A stretch of 64,000 bases of DNA, from positions 24,392,427 through 24,456,426 of the forward strand of contig OX442315.1 of assembly GCA_949358305.1 (NCBI GenBank), written 5' to 3'. Origin of the DNA: Strigamia acuminata (Eukaryota > Arthropoda > Chilopoda > Geophilomorpha > Linotaeniidae). The stretch's first letter is position 1. The number at the start of each line of letters is the position of its first letter. Position numbers and translations under genes: made by a program. Below the pieces are notes generated by a model, which saw nothing but the letters and a program-made list of their open reading frames with translations, was not told the DNA's origin and did no database searches. This document shows, in pieces, positions 13,757 to 29,404 of the stretch.

Positions 13757-13788
13757 CCGGACCCTCGGACGCGAGTCCGAGGGTCCGG
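13757..13788. repeat. perfect GC-rich hairpin
   Basis: Arms CCGGACCCTCGGAC and GTCCGAGGGTCCGG are exact 14-bp reverse complements around a GCGA tetraloop, in a noncoding GC-rich block. It is too short for a standard animal pre-miRNA, and no gene end is visible beside it that would make it a terminator. Confidence 0.85.
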
Positions 13789-14547
13789 GTGTCGAGTGGC
13801 GATGCAGGGGTGGGCCGATAACGTCCCGTGACAAGTCTGGCACGGCACCTACCTCTTGCAATCAATATATCATCAGCCACAGGCCGCGCAATAGCAAACG
13901 CAATAAATTAATGGATTAGCTCGATTCCCCTTCCCCGCATCCCGCGGGAATCAATCAAACTCAAAACAAATCACAAGTTGTCATTTGCATTGTGGTATTC
14001 GAGGGAAGAAAAAGGATCCTTTTATGTATAATTACGAAAAATTAATAAATAATTTGTTCTAGCTGTTTGGAAATCAATTGGCAAATGTTGGCAAATTGTT
14101 TGATTTTTATTTTAAGTTAACTTGGATTTTTACTTTCAACCAACGTTGTGTCCCCATCTAGCGAGAGTTTTTAAACTTTTTCAATAAATTATATTTTTTT
14201 ATTTTGTTTTTTTTTCAATTTCAATTTTCAAACGATTAATATTTTAATATCTTGATTGATTTGATTACTGTTCCATTTGTTTTATTGGAACAATCCTATA
14301 ATATAAAAATGAATGAAGCAACATCAAATCACATTCGACAGAGTCAGAATCTATTAAAGTGAAGTATATGCAAATGCATTATATAAATTCATATGAAACA
14401 CATTTTGTACAGTGATTTTCGTGGAATATCTTTGCGGACGAGAAATGCTAGCTCAGCTAGCGAAATCCCATAATCTCATTGCATGCAGTAAATCAAATTG
14501 TTGGGAGGAAAAATAATATCAGTCCTTCAAAAATTACAGTGCTTCCA

Positions 14548-18638
<4,091 letters not shown>

Positions 18639-19225
18639 ATCTGACTGATGACTGCGGCGTGTTGAAATGCTTATTGAATATCAGAATAATTGAAACCTCG
18701 AGCGCGCAGAGTGCCCTACCATAATAGTAAAATCAAAATCAGAGTCGTTTTCATCGTAACTAATGATGCTGAATAGCGCGGTGATAAATGTTAGTTATTA
18801 TCATTTTCCAACGATGCTACTTTGGTGATTCGATTACTACAGTTGCTCATACTCACAAGCACATCGCTCGTCCACATTTTTTTGGTTTATCCTTTTGATT
18901 AGTGCATGCTGCCATCTATCGTGGAAATTTGGGAATGATATTCTGTTTTATGACGTAATGGATGTGTTAGAATTATGGGATAGGAATGGAAGCCCACGGT
19001 GGAACGGATGCGTTGCTGAATTTTATCGAAGAGATTGTGTTTTTCTTTTATTTTGATTTTAAATAACACTTAAACGGTTCATTAATTGTTTGTTTAACAA
19101 ATTTAGCGTACGATTCGGCTGAAGACGAACTGTCGTTTTGAGTTATTTGTAACTGACAAATGTTAAAAGTGCGAACAATTTGACTCTACTCCGTGATTTG
19201 AAGTTGTGCAACCGCTTTGTAAATA
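18639..19225. promoter_or_regulatory. divergent upstream region of MBTPS1 and the C39-like gene
   Basis: This 587-bp region separates two start codons on opposite strands and holds the 5' untranslated sequence and promoter of both genes. No TATA box in a convincing position was seen; it is mixed to AT-rich. Confidence 0.5.
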
Positions 19226-21522
19226 ATGGAATTCAACGATTTAAGTTCTCAGGTTGTCACGCGCAAACCCGAAATCGGAGTGCGTGTCGTGCTACCCGAT
19301 GTTTTGCACGAAAATGATGAAATTTTGAATGAACTATGTGCACAGGACAATAATGAGACAAAGATTGAAAATGCGAGTGGAAATTCGCGTACGAATTGCG
19401 TCGTGAACGGTGTCAACGGGAATGAAATTGAAATAAAAAGCAATTTGGTTGTCAGCACGTCGGATTCGACAGTTTATAAACCGTTATCGCATCAAGCGCC
19501 ATCGTTACCGGAAGAGTGTGTTTATTCTCGTGATAAAAAATCATTGTCGAGCAGAAACCGTTTCGGCAAAGACGAAACAAATTCGTGCAGAAAGTCGTGG
19601 TCTGCGGGCCCCAACGTCACGACTAAGAAGATGTGTCTCGCCAATGGCAGAAAAGATGACAATAATGATTTAGTTTATCAATTCGACAACGCTTCAAATA
19701 CGAGTGTTGAGAGTAAAAAAGTTAAGAGCAACGACGGTGATGTCGGTGCAACTGGTGGTTGTTACGGTGCGCCGGTTTCCGAGTCGAGTTTGTCGATGAC
19801 GGATTTTATTTCGCCAGAAATGGATTTTATTGAATTCGATTTTGAAGAACAGAACGCGTCGGGGGACGAGGCTCGTTCGGAAAACAGCAGCGAGAGCCGG
19901 ACGCAAAGTCCTCAGCTTGAAAACGACATTTATGTGACTAGTGCAAAAAATGATTTAGGCGAACCTTCGGGCTTTCAACGAAATTGTTTTGTTCATAATT
20001 TAAGTTTTCAAAATGTAGGATCAAGTCCTAAGCCTCGAAATAACGGTTTAAAAGTGAACTCGAGTAACGACGAAATGCATAATGTTGAAGATGGTTATAG
20101 CGACAACACGGACTCTGATTCGGCGAATATGGAATTGTGTAATGAACGGTTTTTGGCTAGAGAGAACTATTTGTTTAATATTCAGACCGATGAGATGGAC
20201 TGGGCTGATTACAACGTCCAATCAGCGCTGCTTTGTTCCTATGACTCGAAACAAAATGGAAATAAACGGACTTCCGATTCACCTGTTAATTTATCTGAAG
20301 TAATTTTATAAATAATTATAATTTAATTAATTAATGTATGTATATATATGTTTAAATTTCAGGTGAATGAAACTTGCAGAGAAAATGAGGTGGAAGAAAA
20401 TATAGAAAAAACGATGATTTGGTCAGAAATGGACGCTTGTACGAGACAAGTTACTCAAATCGGAACATCTGCATGCGGAGCCACGGCTGTCATTAATGTC
20501 TTGGTACGAGTGATTATTGATAGCACCAATAAACGCATTAATCATAACGAATGATTTTTCAGATGGCATTAAATATGACGCATGATAAAAAGGTTATAGA
20601 ATCTTATGTTTGCACAAGATACCGGGCTGAAACGGCCCCGATCGCTAAATATTTAATATCTCGTTCTAAAGCAGGTATAAAGTGACATTAATAAACCACA
20701 TCGCGTTAGATAATCGATACAATCAATTCGTTTATAGGTACCACGCACGAAGAACTTATTAGAGGTATGGAAAAAGTAACCAAAGGCGAAGTGTTTGGTC
20801 GTTTTTTTGCAATGTACCCTGCACGTGATATTCAAATATTAGCATGGTTAAGTTCCTGGATTAAAAAAGGTTCAATTTTTGTATAAGACAATTTTACAGA
20901 TTATTTTTACAAATATTTTTTACAATTCTAGGTGCAGTTCCAATTGCCACATTAAATTTGCAAAGTGGTCTCTCAGCTGGCCAGTCTATTCCAGATTCAT
21001 GGCACCATCAAATGGTGTTTGGTGTGGGTCCCAAAGGTACGATTTGAGTAAAACTTTTATTAATTTCATGTCGGAAATTGATGGATTTTATATTTGTAGG
21101 TGTTTATCTCACAAATCCTTTGGAATGTGTTCGTGTTTCTCAATTTAAGCAGCAAACGTGTAGCGAATCTGTGCTTCTGGTCAGGCGTGGCGATGTGATA
21201 AGCAGATGGGATAATGATTGTGATTTAAGTCCGCTCGTTTTAGAGGGTTCTCGATGGCGCGAATTGAACGTCTTGGGTTTGTTTATTATTTTAAAATAAG
21301 TCTTATTGTTTTATTCATTTTTATTTTATTATAGGTCAAGTTATAAATGTTTTAAGGGAATCTACCAGTCCTTGGGTTCCTGGACATCGACGTTACCTAA
21401 TGTCCCATGTAAAAGTTCCAGCTGCTTATAAATCCGGAGTGACACTTTTTGCTCGCAGAGGCAGTGATGTGTATAAGGAGTTGGTTTCGTGTCCAGAATT
21501 AAGGCTTGCCAAGAATATATAA
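19226..21522 (+). CDS. uncharacterised protein with a C39-like cysteine-peptidase domain
   Basis: Seven exons close in frame to 642 aa: 19226-20299, 20363-20503, 20563-20674, 20738-20869, 20932-21036, 21100-21276, 21335-21522. Residues 1 to about 380 are polar, Ser/Asn/Asp-rich and probably disordered. The remainder is a compact domain. It carries TQIGTSACGATAVINVL (Gln six residues before Cys, as in the Q-x5-CG motif of C39 peptidases), then SWHHQMVFGVG with the likely catalytic His, then GVYLTNPLE with an Asn at the third triad position. Order and spacing match the C39/papain-like fold. No signal peptide or membrane span, so probably cytosolic or nuclear. I do not recognise a named orthologue and give no substrate. 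Gene structure is solid; peptidase activity is inferred from motifs alone. Confidence 0.85.
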
Positions 21523-21709
21523 CTTTTATAAATATTCATAACAGACTAAAAACTAATTATTGAATTATTTTATTATGCGTATTGCCAATATTAACTGCAA
21601 AACTCACCGACCAAAAATGGAACGTGGGGGTGTTGTGCACATATAAATAAAAATAAAAATAAAAATATATATATATATATGTAAATTTACATATATCTAA
21701 ATATATATA

Positions 21710-21752
<43 letters not shown>

Positions 21753-24556
21753 ATAAAAGAATGCATCAAGGGGCTTATTCTCTGCTCAAATTTGCCTCCA
21801 ATTTCTATGCAAGAAATAATTATACATTCATTTTGAATTTGAATTCAATAACTATTGTGTATACGAACGAAAGTAAAGTTTCGTTTGTTTTACTTACGAC
21901 ATTGAATATTGTAAATTAATTAAACAAGAAGAAAGCAATTTGGTTCTGAAAAATTTAGCGAGATAAATGTACAAAAAGGAATTGCGATAAACTAGCAAAA
22001 GATCAAGCAATTAGGAGCTGGTTCTGGATATTTTATTACTCATAAAATTAAATTTACCATAATTAATTTATTACGCAAGGTTGGCAGCTGCATATTTATT
22101 TCTGTTTTGTGTCAAGTTTAGTACTCGGAATTGATTCCAAGGTTAAAAACGAGTCTGGACACAGGAAAATTCCTTACTATAGAAAAATCGGCGGGCTAAG
22201 AATACTTCTGATTGGCTGCTGCGAAAGCATGGATGGCTGTTTCAAAAAAATAGACAAAATTAAAAATATATATTTCTATCAGTTGAATTTGGTCATAATA
22301 AAAATAAAAATTTTGATGAATATTTTATTCATATTTTTACGCTTGATAAGTGAAGTATAGTAATTATTATTATTATTTTTGAACGATTACATTTTTTATT
22401 TATTTCACAATCGGCAAACGGCAAACATCCATGACTAAACGTTTATTTTATCTTCTAGTTGTCTATTACATTGTAATTTGCCTTGTTTGAATCTGATATA
22501 ATCATCTTCCAGTTAAAAATATACTCACTCCCCTGCTGTCCAGAGAGCGCACTGTCCACTTTTGACCTCAATACACTTGACTACTAACTTTAATGCGGGA
22601 GGAAACAAAAAATAGTTGGGGGAAATGAAATGCGGTTGCAGCATTGCTATCATTTTAGACAAGGAACTTCCCCCTTTAAAGAATTATACGGCTTAAAAAG
22701 CTGCGTGTATTGTTGCAAGCATGTTTTTGTACAGGTGTTTTGCTCAAACTAGCGTCCTCGAAGCCCTAATTGATTACAGTAGTTGAAATTTAATTTTTAT
22801 TATCGAAATAATGCCAATTCCAAAAACAGCTTTTGGCCGTACACAATAGGCATAAAGTAAAGCAAAATCATGGGTGCGTTAAAGTTGTGCCAAGCTATTT
22901 TCTTTCTTTACTTCCCTAAAAATAGATTTGTGCAGACAGGTAGCATTTGGGGGAGTATTTAAAATTATTTCAACAGTATTTGAAAAGGAAATTTACGTCA
23001 ATAAAAAACGAAAAAATCGAAAAAAAACACGTTATAACACCGGTAATAGGAGAGTTGAGTAAACCTCGAATAAAATGAGGAGAGTGGGCGGATCCTTAGT
23101 CATCTGCGCAGGCGTTAGCAGTTCACCAACAGCTTAAAAAGAAAAGAAGTGACTCCAAACACGTTACTAGACAGGCCTGCGGGAAAACAATCGGAAGAAA
23201 AGTTTTTTCAAGTTGAAGGATGACTACCTGGGGGTACACTAAAGGAGACGGTAAGAATGTCCAGTTGAAAATGTTATTGTTAGAATCAACAGTTTGCATC
23301 CCGTAGGGAACCTCCGTAATAGCTATTTCGGAATTTGATGAACTATACCATTTGTTTTGATGAGTTTTTCCTGTTGAAAAGGAGATATGTTTCATATTAC
23401 GATCGCGCACAGAAACTTTGATTAGATATTATTCTTTCAAAGTTCATGCTTGTTTTAATTCAGGACGTCCTTTAACAAAATTTAATTTAATTCATTTCCT
23501 GAGTAAATAAATGATTCAAGTTCTAAGTATGTAAATCGTATTAAACTTATTTTAAAAAATTAGATTTTATTAGAAATTTTTTGTTTTGAAATTTTTTTTC
23601 AATTTTATTTTATCTGGAACTGATGAAGATACCGAGAAGCAACAGGTCGAAATTGACCAGGAAGAAAAGTTAAGTGTTGTGTTTGGTACTGGTTCCATCT
23701 GGAATGACTTCGCGCTTTCCTTCAAAAACCATAAAACGAAACGTTGATTAAGCGCTGAAGGTGACAGTACTTGTTCACACCAATTACCCCGTTGATAAGA
23801 CACTTGTAGAGTCAAATTAATTATTTTATTAGCAAGAATGATTACTTTTTTTATAATCTCTCATTCTATTTCACTCGTTACGCACAAGGGCATGGATTAA
23901 AAAGCACTTTTTTACTCGACAATTCGTTACACCACTTGTGCGACTTCGCGTGCTGTAATAAAAATAATTGCAAAGTCACGCGCCTCGTCTTGCGCTGGCT
24001 GCAACAAGATCAGAGCATGGTACACTACGCCGAAGGTCAACGGATAAAGTGCATGACATACTTTGATTCATTAACATCGAATTAAAATCGCATTAACTTT
24101 CAGCTAATTGCGAGCAAATTAAGTTTTTAACCCTTTTATTAAACGGCTTAAATTAATATTTATTATGCCCTAAGAATAGAGTCCTAAATAGTCGTGATCT
24201 AAAAAAGACATGGAAAAAATCGGAACAAGTTCGTTTTAATGACCTTTTCACGTGGTGCGCACTTTTCCGCGAGCATCCGAGCAAAAATAAATCACAGGCG
24301 GCAAACGTGTTTTGTCTTTTTGACTGGCCGAAAGCCAAAATATGTTTAGGGTATATTTAATATCGTGAAGATGTTACGTAATGTTTTTGTTGTCTCGTGT
24401 TAATTTGAAGGAGAACCGGTTGGGGAAGTTCTTACTACACGAAGAAAGTCGAGTCGCGTTTAAATTAATTAGTTCTTTAACTTTAATGTGACAGGAGTCA
24501 AATTTCCTGAACAAAACTCATCTATCTACATTGACTTGACATATATTTCATATTAG
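21523..24556. other. intergenic region with AT microsatellite
   Basis: Three kb without a supported gene. It contains an AT microsatellite near 21.65-21.75 kb and AT-rich unique sequence. The first coding exon of the downstream carbonic anhydrase (start Met and the usual WGY segment) should lie in or before this stretch, but I could not identify it. Small frames at 22.1, 23.1 and 23.6 kb are unconvincing. Confidence 0.5.
21652..21750. repeat. AT-dinucleotide microsatellite
   Basis: Several (TA)n blocks separated by ACATG and TAAATTTA motifs, about 100 bp in all; it is likely to be length-variable. Confidence 0.9.
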
Positions 24557-25692
24557 GACCTCACACATGGCTGGAGAAATTCCCAGCGGCGAAAGGAAAT
24601 CTCCAATCACCCATCGACATCTGCACTGCAGATTGCATTAATGCGAGTGATGAAGCCGAGCCATTAAATATTCGTCTTAATTCGAGTAAAATTCGAAATG
24701 TGGTCAATACTGGCTATGGATTTCGAGTTGATGTCGACAGTGAGGACTCAGGTGAGATGTTGCGTGCGAAATCAATGTCACGATTCGATGTTTGGCAATA
24801 ATAACTAGTTAAAAAACAACAACAAAATCTTGGCGCTTATCTCATGCAGAACTGTCTGGGGGACCGTTGCAAAACACGTATCGCGTGGAGCAATTTCATT
24901 TCCATTGGGGCCGCGACGACAAGACTGGCTCGGAACATACTGTTGATGGAGTGACATTTCCATCAGAGGTCTAATAAAGTCAATTGTAATTTTTTTCCTT
25001 CTAAATATTATACAGCCAATTTTCTAAATGTACCGTAGGTTCATTTGGTTCATTGGAATGCTGAAAAGTACGCGAGTTTCTCTGAAGCCGCAAGTAAGGA
25101 CGATGGTCTAGCAGTTCTCGGAGTTTTGATACAGGTTATGATTAAAATAATTAACACCAGCATGAGTTTTTGCACGTTTTTTTAAATTTTATTTTCTGTA
25201 GGTGGGAGAGAAACACGAGGAAATGACCAAGTTGATTGACCTACTTCCGAACATTCGCTTCAAAGGCGATAAAACATCGTTTGATGGGGAGTTTGATTTG
25301 TCAAGTTTATTACCAGGTTATTGTTTGTTTACAAAGATAAAAAAAAAAAGAAAGAGAATAAATATATTTATCTTGCAGATATGAGGGAATATTGGACCTA
25401 CCCAGGATCTCTAACGACTCCACCTTGCAGTGAAAATGTCGCTTGGATTGTTTTTAAACAGCCGATTGCGTTTTCGGGCGAGCAAGTATGTATTAAGAGT
25501 AATAATTATACAGTATTTAATAATAAGTTTTTGTTTTTGTTTTTTTGTTTTTAGTTGACGGTATTTCGTGATTTATGCAGTTACTGTCAATGTGATGAAT
25601 GCCCTGATGACGAATTCGGAGGTCAGATTTTAGACAATTTCCGTCCTCCACTTCCTATCGGTGACCGAGTAGTTCGTGAATGCAAATTTTGA
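24557..25692 (+). CDS. alpha-carbonic anhydrase, CAH1-like (5' exon not found)
   Basis: Catalyses reversible CO2 hydration at a zinc centre. Seven exons are visible: 24557-24751, 24850-24968, 25039-25134, 25202-25316, 25379-25495, 25555-25692, the first reading [22 protein letters not shown] (as G-P-x-x-W...QSPIDI). All three zinc His are present: two in FHFHWG and one in VHLVHWN, with the gatekeeper Glu of SEHTVDG between. The substrate-pocket motif [12 protein letters not shown] is intact, so the enzyme should be active. There is no C-terminal membrane or lipid-anchor segment, so it is probably cytosolic. The tail [12 protein letters not shown] resembles insect CAH1. A Cys cluster CSYCQCDEC sits near residue 220. 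The initiator Met and WGY segment lie on an unfound upstream exon. The listed six introns follow GT-AG. Confidence 0.93.
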
Positions 25693-25963
25693 GTTGTCAT
25701 GACAACTCCGCACGTTAGATCAGCCTAAACAGTATTATTCACTAGTTGGCACGAATTTATGAAACAACGACTATAAAAGCTTGATCTATTCCTATCAAAA
25801 TGCATTCCACACGTGCCATTTAGAGTTTTAGACTCCAAAAAAATTGAGAAAACATATAGGAAAATGTAAAATATATTTTGCTGGAAATTTTATTTACACT
25901 TGTTTCAAACAACGCAATAAAATAGTCACGAGTTAACAAATACAAATTGTGTTCGATCTTATT

Positions 25964-27328
25964 TTATTCTAAAAATCCTTTATGTCTTTTATTTCTTCCC
26001 AGCTGTTCTTCATCCTTAAGTTTTTTCATTAATTGTATATTCAGGTGCCTGCCAATTTCAACTGCCGCCTGAAAGGCCAATTTCACAGTAGTCAGCGTTA
26101 TTGAAAAAACAGCAATTGCGAGTATTTGCCAAGTAAACTCTACTCACACGTTCTTCAACAAAAATAAATAAATACAGACTCTTACCTCGAATATGTCAAA
26201 CAGGGTCTGTGAATGGATGCTTCCTCCACCTATATTCCTACAAAAACAAATGTTTTCTTGTTGCGTAACGCCTAACACCAGCATGCTACGACTACATGCT
26301 TCTTCTTCTGAAGATGGATCCATAATAAAATGATGACCGAGCTATATAAAAAAAAAATAGATTTTATTTTTCATCATATTTATTATTATTTATATTATTT
26401 TTTTCAACCTGAGCTGCTGTTATAAAGCAAGGTGCTTTCAAAATGTCTATCGTGTCGTATTCGTACGGGTCGTCTGAAATTTCCGTTTCAATTTGAGCAT
26501 TTTCTTCAAGCGTAACGTGTATTTTAGGTATTCTAAATACAATAAAACGTATAATTAAATTATGAAAACATGATAATAAACTTTAAATCTACTTAGTGTT
26601 ATGTAAAGCAGCCTTTACTGCGAAGCCAACAGCATCAAACAAATTACCACCGCATTCGAGGACCTATAAATATGGAAAAAGTATGAAGAATATCGACTCC
26701 CTAGTCCTCACGACTGGTAATTCAGAATACCACAATATCGACGTAAATAGCCCAACATTGACGTCCTTTTAGCAAGCAAAGTGATTTCAAATCAATGCAC
26801 ATCGAATCAGAATAGGCACATGTCAAAGCTGACGATAACTCAACGGCTATTTCTTCTCCTCCACGACCTTCGAATTCTGGCGTAGCATTGGCGGAACTGT
26901 GTTAATAGTTTATAAACATTTTTATTTCTTCATGAATCATTCTGCGTTTAATTACCAGTCGACGAAAAATTCTAAACGACCTTCGTCGGGTGTCTGTGGC
27001 GACGGAGTTTCCAAATCCGCTTTGACACCAACAAGGATGTCAGTGTTAGCCTTAATGTAATAAAATATTAATTACAAATCATCAAATTCTTTCACTTTGT
27101 TTTTTTTACCAATCTAACTCTGGCCGATCCGTTTGTATTTGATACAAAATCTGTCTCAATTTCTAATAACCGAAAATCTTTGCGTCCGCGTCCATCGGAT
27201 CGCACATTTTCCTGCAGAATAAAAACAAAAAAAAATAAAATTTGAACAATGTATTACGTAATTACTCATACTTTAACTCCATTTATAATGTAAAGCTTTT
27301 CAGATTCGCTTAAAACAACGTCTGCCAT
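25964..27328 (-). CDS. EXOSC7: exosome complex component RRP42 (EXOSC7)
   Basis: One of six RNase PH-like ring subunits of the RNA exosome, which degrades and trims RNA 3' ends in nucleus and cytoplasm; in animals the ring is catalytically inert and structural. About eight short exons give close to 285 aa, the family's usual size. Diagnostic segments are ENVRSDGRGRKDFR near the N-terminus, GSARVRLANTDILVGVKA, EFFVDCSANATPEFEGRGGE, ECGGNLFDAVGFAVKAAL, and a basic tail KRHKGFLE. The start MADVVLSESEKLYI matches the family start. It is divergent from the ZDHHC gene, 685 bp away. Not every exon edge was fixed. Confidence 0.94.
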
Positions 27329-27938
27329 TCTCAAAAACCACAGCGAAAGCACATGGCAAGAAAACAAACGAAGTTATTACGGTGATGTAGAGGGTACAAC
27401 ACATTTTAAAATTATTAATTTGTTTATTCAAAAAAGTAAGCAAATTATAAAATCTTTAAAAGATAATTTGTAATCAAATAAATTTTGAGGGAGTAACAAT
27501 TCCAGGTAATTTTGATATCAATTTACAAACATAATATTGTTGTTCAAGAACGACTACCGTAAAAACTTTAAAAACACAAAATTGCGTAAAATGCGACATC
27601 TGTTGGCGATGTGGGCAGCTGAATCGTAGTCTTCTTTACGGTGAGCGAATTTAATTGTAATGTAAAGGTTACAAATCTTACTATAATTATTTACAACTTT
27701 ATTGCTTTTTTGTAGATTCCATTAAACATTTGTTTTGTGAAATTACAAGTCACAACCAGTCGCATTTAGCCAGATCCGTACGAAGTATCAAATATTTTTA
27801 TGTTTTCTCAAGAATATATTTTTAGTTTCATCAAAATACAATCGTAATGTGCCATACGAAAGTTCAATAATTCATTTCAAATTGTCAGGAAGCTTTATTT
27901 ACACCGATAGGAGCAGCGAAATTTTTCTTGCTTCCATA

Positions 27939-28013
27939 ATGGATTGTGAAACAGCATTTCAGAAAAAAGAAGTCATGTGTTCACACAAAAATCTCACCGA
28001 TAGTGCCAATTAA
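27939..28013 (+). CDS. upstream ORF in the ZDHHC3/7 leader
   Basis: A 24-codon frame, MDCETAFQKK..., begins 74 bp before the main start. Its stop codon TAA (28011-28013) shares its last A with the ATG of the palmitoyltransferase (28013), giving TAATG. Such overlaps permit termination-reinitiation or repress the main frame. No peptide homology is recognised, and transcription through this leader is assumed. Confidence 0.5.
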   Translation: MDCETAFQKKEVMCSHKNLTDSAN

Positions 28014-29148
28014 TGATGGATATAGAAAAGGAATTTCCAGTTTACGAATCGCACAATCGTTGCTGCGGTCACATTTGGTGTATTAAGGATATTTGTGGCA
28101 TTTTATGTGTTGTTCTTACATGGATGCTCATTTTATATGCGGAATTCGTTGTGATGTTTGTTGTTTATTATCCAAGTCCTTATCCAGTGTATAGTACTAT
28201 TAATGTTATAATATTCAATGCTCTTGCTGTATTAGCCGTGAGTGCTCACGTCAGGACCATGCTCACAGATCCAGTAAACAAACGAGGGTTTTTATTGAGT
28301 CGTTCTTTGATATTTAACATGTCTTGTGTTTAGGGCGCAGTTCCTAAAGGGAATGCAACGAGAGAACTCATCCAAAGGTTGGGATTACAAGACGGACAAG
28401 TGGTTTTTAAATGCCCAAAATGTTGCAGTATTAAACCGGAACGAGCTCATCATTGTAGTGTTTGTCAGCGATGTATTCGCAAAATGGACCATCACTGTCC
28501 TTGGGTCAATAACTGTGTTGGTGAAAATAACCAGAAGTTTTTTGTATTGTTTACAGTACGTTTTATCAAATGACTGATTTAAAAGAAGAAGTTTTATTTG
28601 CGATTTTTATTTTTTCAGCTTTATATCGCGGTGATTTCTCTTCATGCGCTTTTTTTAAGTGTAAATCAATTCATCATATGTATTAACCGAGAGTGGAAAG
28701 GTAAAACGACAAACGTCTTTGTAATTCAAACACTGAGTTTCTGCATTTCTATATGTTTCCAAAACTAACTTATGTTTATTTGTAGAGTGTACTACTTTTT
28801 CACCACCAGCAACCGTCATACTGCTGTTGTTTTTAATCTTTGAAGCCATGTTGTTCGCAACGTTCACAGCAGTTATGTTTGGGACTCAAATACAAGCTAT
28901 TTGGCATGACGAAACTGTAAGAAATTTTTTTTTTTCAAATAAATTAAAATAAATTTTAAATTCATTTTTCCTTCGTTTTAAAATAGGGAATAGAACAATT
29001 GAAGAAGGAGGAAGCTCGATGGGTGAAAAAATCGCGTTGGAAGAGTATTCAAGCAGTTTTCGGTCGATTTTCTGTCGCTTGGTTTTCTCCATTCACAAGA
29101 CCACGACAGAGTACGGGCAAAGGAGATGGTTTCTTATACTCAGTGTAA
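28013..29148 (+). CDS. ZDHHC3: DHHC palmitoyltransferase of the ZDHHC3/7 (GODZ) type
   Basis: Golgi S-acyltransferase that attaches palmitate to substrate cysteines. Five exons, with the first intron at 28271-28333, give about 290 aa. Two membrane spans precede the cysteine-rich domain and two follow. The CRD holds [21 protein letters not shown] and the catalytic [16 protein letters not shown]. The [12 protein letters not shown] segment before the CRD and the [12 protein letters not shown] segment in the cytosolic tail are typical of ZDHHC3/7. The protein ends in a short hydrophobic LYSV, close to the VV end of vertebrate ZDHHC3. Arthropods usually have one gene in this pair, so 3 versus 7 cannot be decided. 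An ATG doublet marks the start. Confidence 0.93.
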
Positions 29149-29404
29149 AATACATGTTTTTTTAAAAAAACATTGATGTTACATAAATATATATATATAA
29201 ATATATACAATATCCTCATTGTGATTGAAGAATGAAAATATTAAAAGACCGTGAAATGCCTTTGATAAGAAATGTGGAAATGATTTTTGTTGAAAATACT
29301 TATTTCTATCTGTTTTAATAATGAACTAAAAAATGTCAGCATTAAAGAATTTTACTTAAAACTAAAATTTACATTTGTAAACGAAAAAATAAAATGAACT
29401 TAAA

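Larger units (their letters stand above)
4833..14547. other. gene-free region with simple repeats
   Basis: Nearly 10 kb without a gene I can support. It alternates between CpG-rich blocks of a few hundred bases with many homeodomain-like TAAT cores (5.4-8.6, 9.2-10.8 and 11.5-13.9 kb) and AT-rich poly-T/poly-A stretches (10.8-11.5, 14.0-14.5 kb). Frames of up to 134 codons occur but show no domains, no codon bias and mutual overlap. Simple repeats and one long perfect hairpin are listed separately. The size and composition resemble a regulatory desert beside a developmental gene, which is an inference only. Confidence 0.55.

Noticed and set aside
13515-13919. 134-codon frame over the perfect hairpin
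   Set aside because: Overlaps minus-strand frames of similar length and the palindrome itself; no domain.
22109-22360. 83-codon frame between the C39-like and carbonic anhydrase genes
   Set aside because: Low complexity at its C-terminal half, and does not supply the expected first exon of the carbonic anhydrase (no WGY segment).
23123-23815. Two minus-strand frames that might be retroelement remnants
   Set aside because: No reverse transcriptase or integrase motif could be read; short and isolated.
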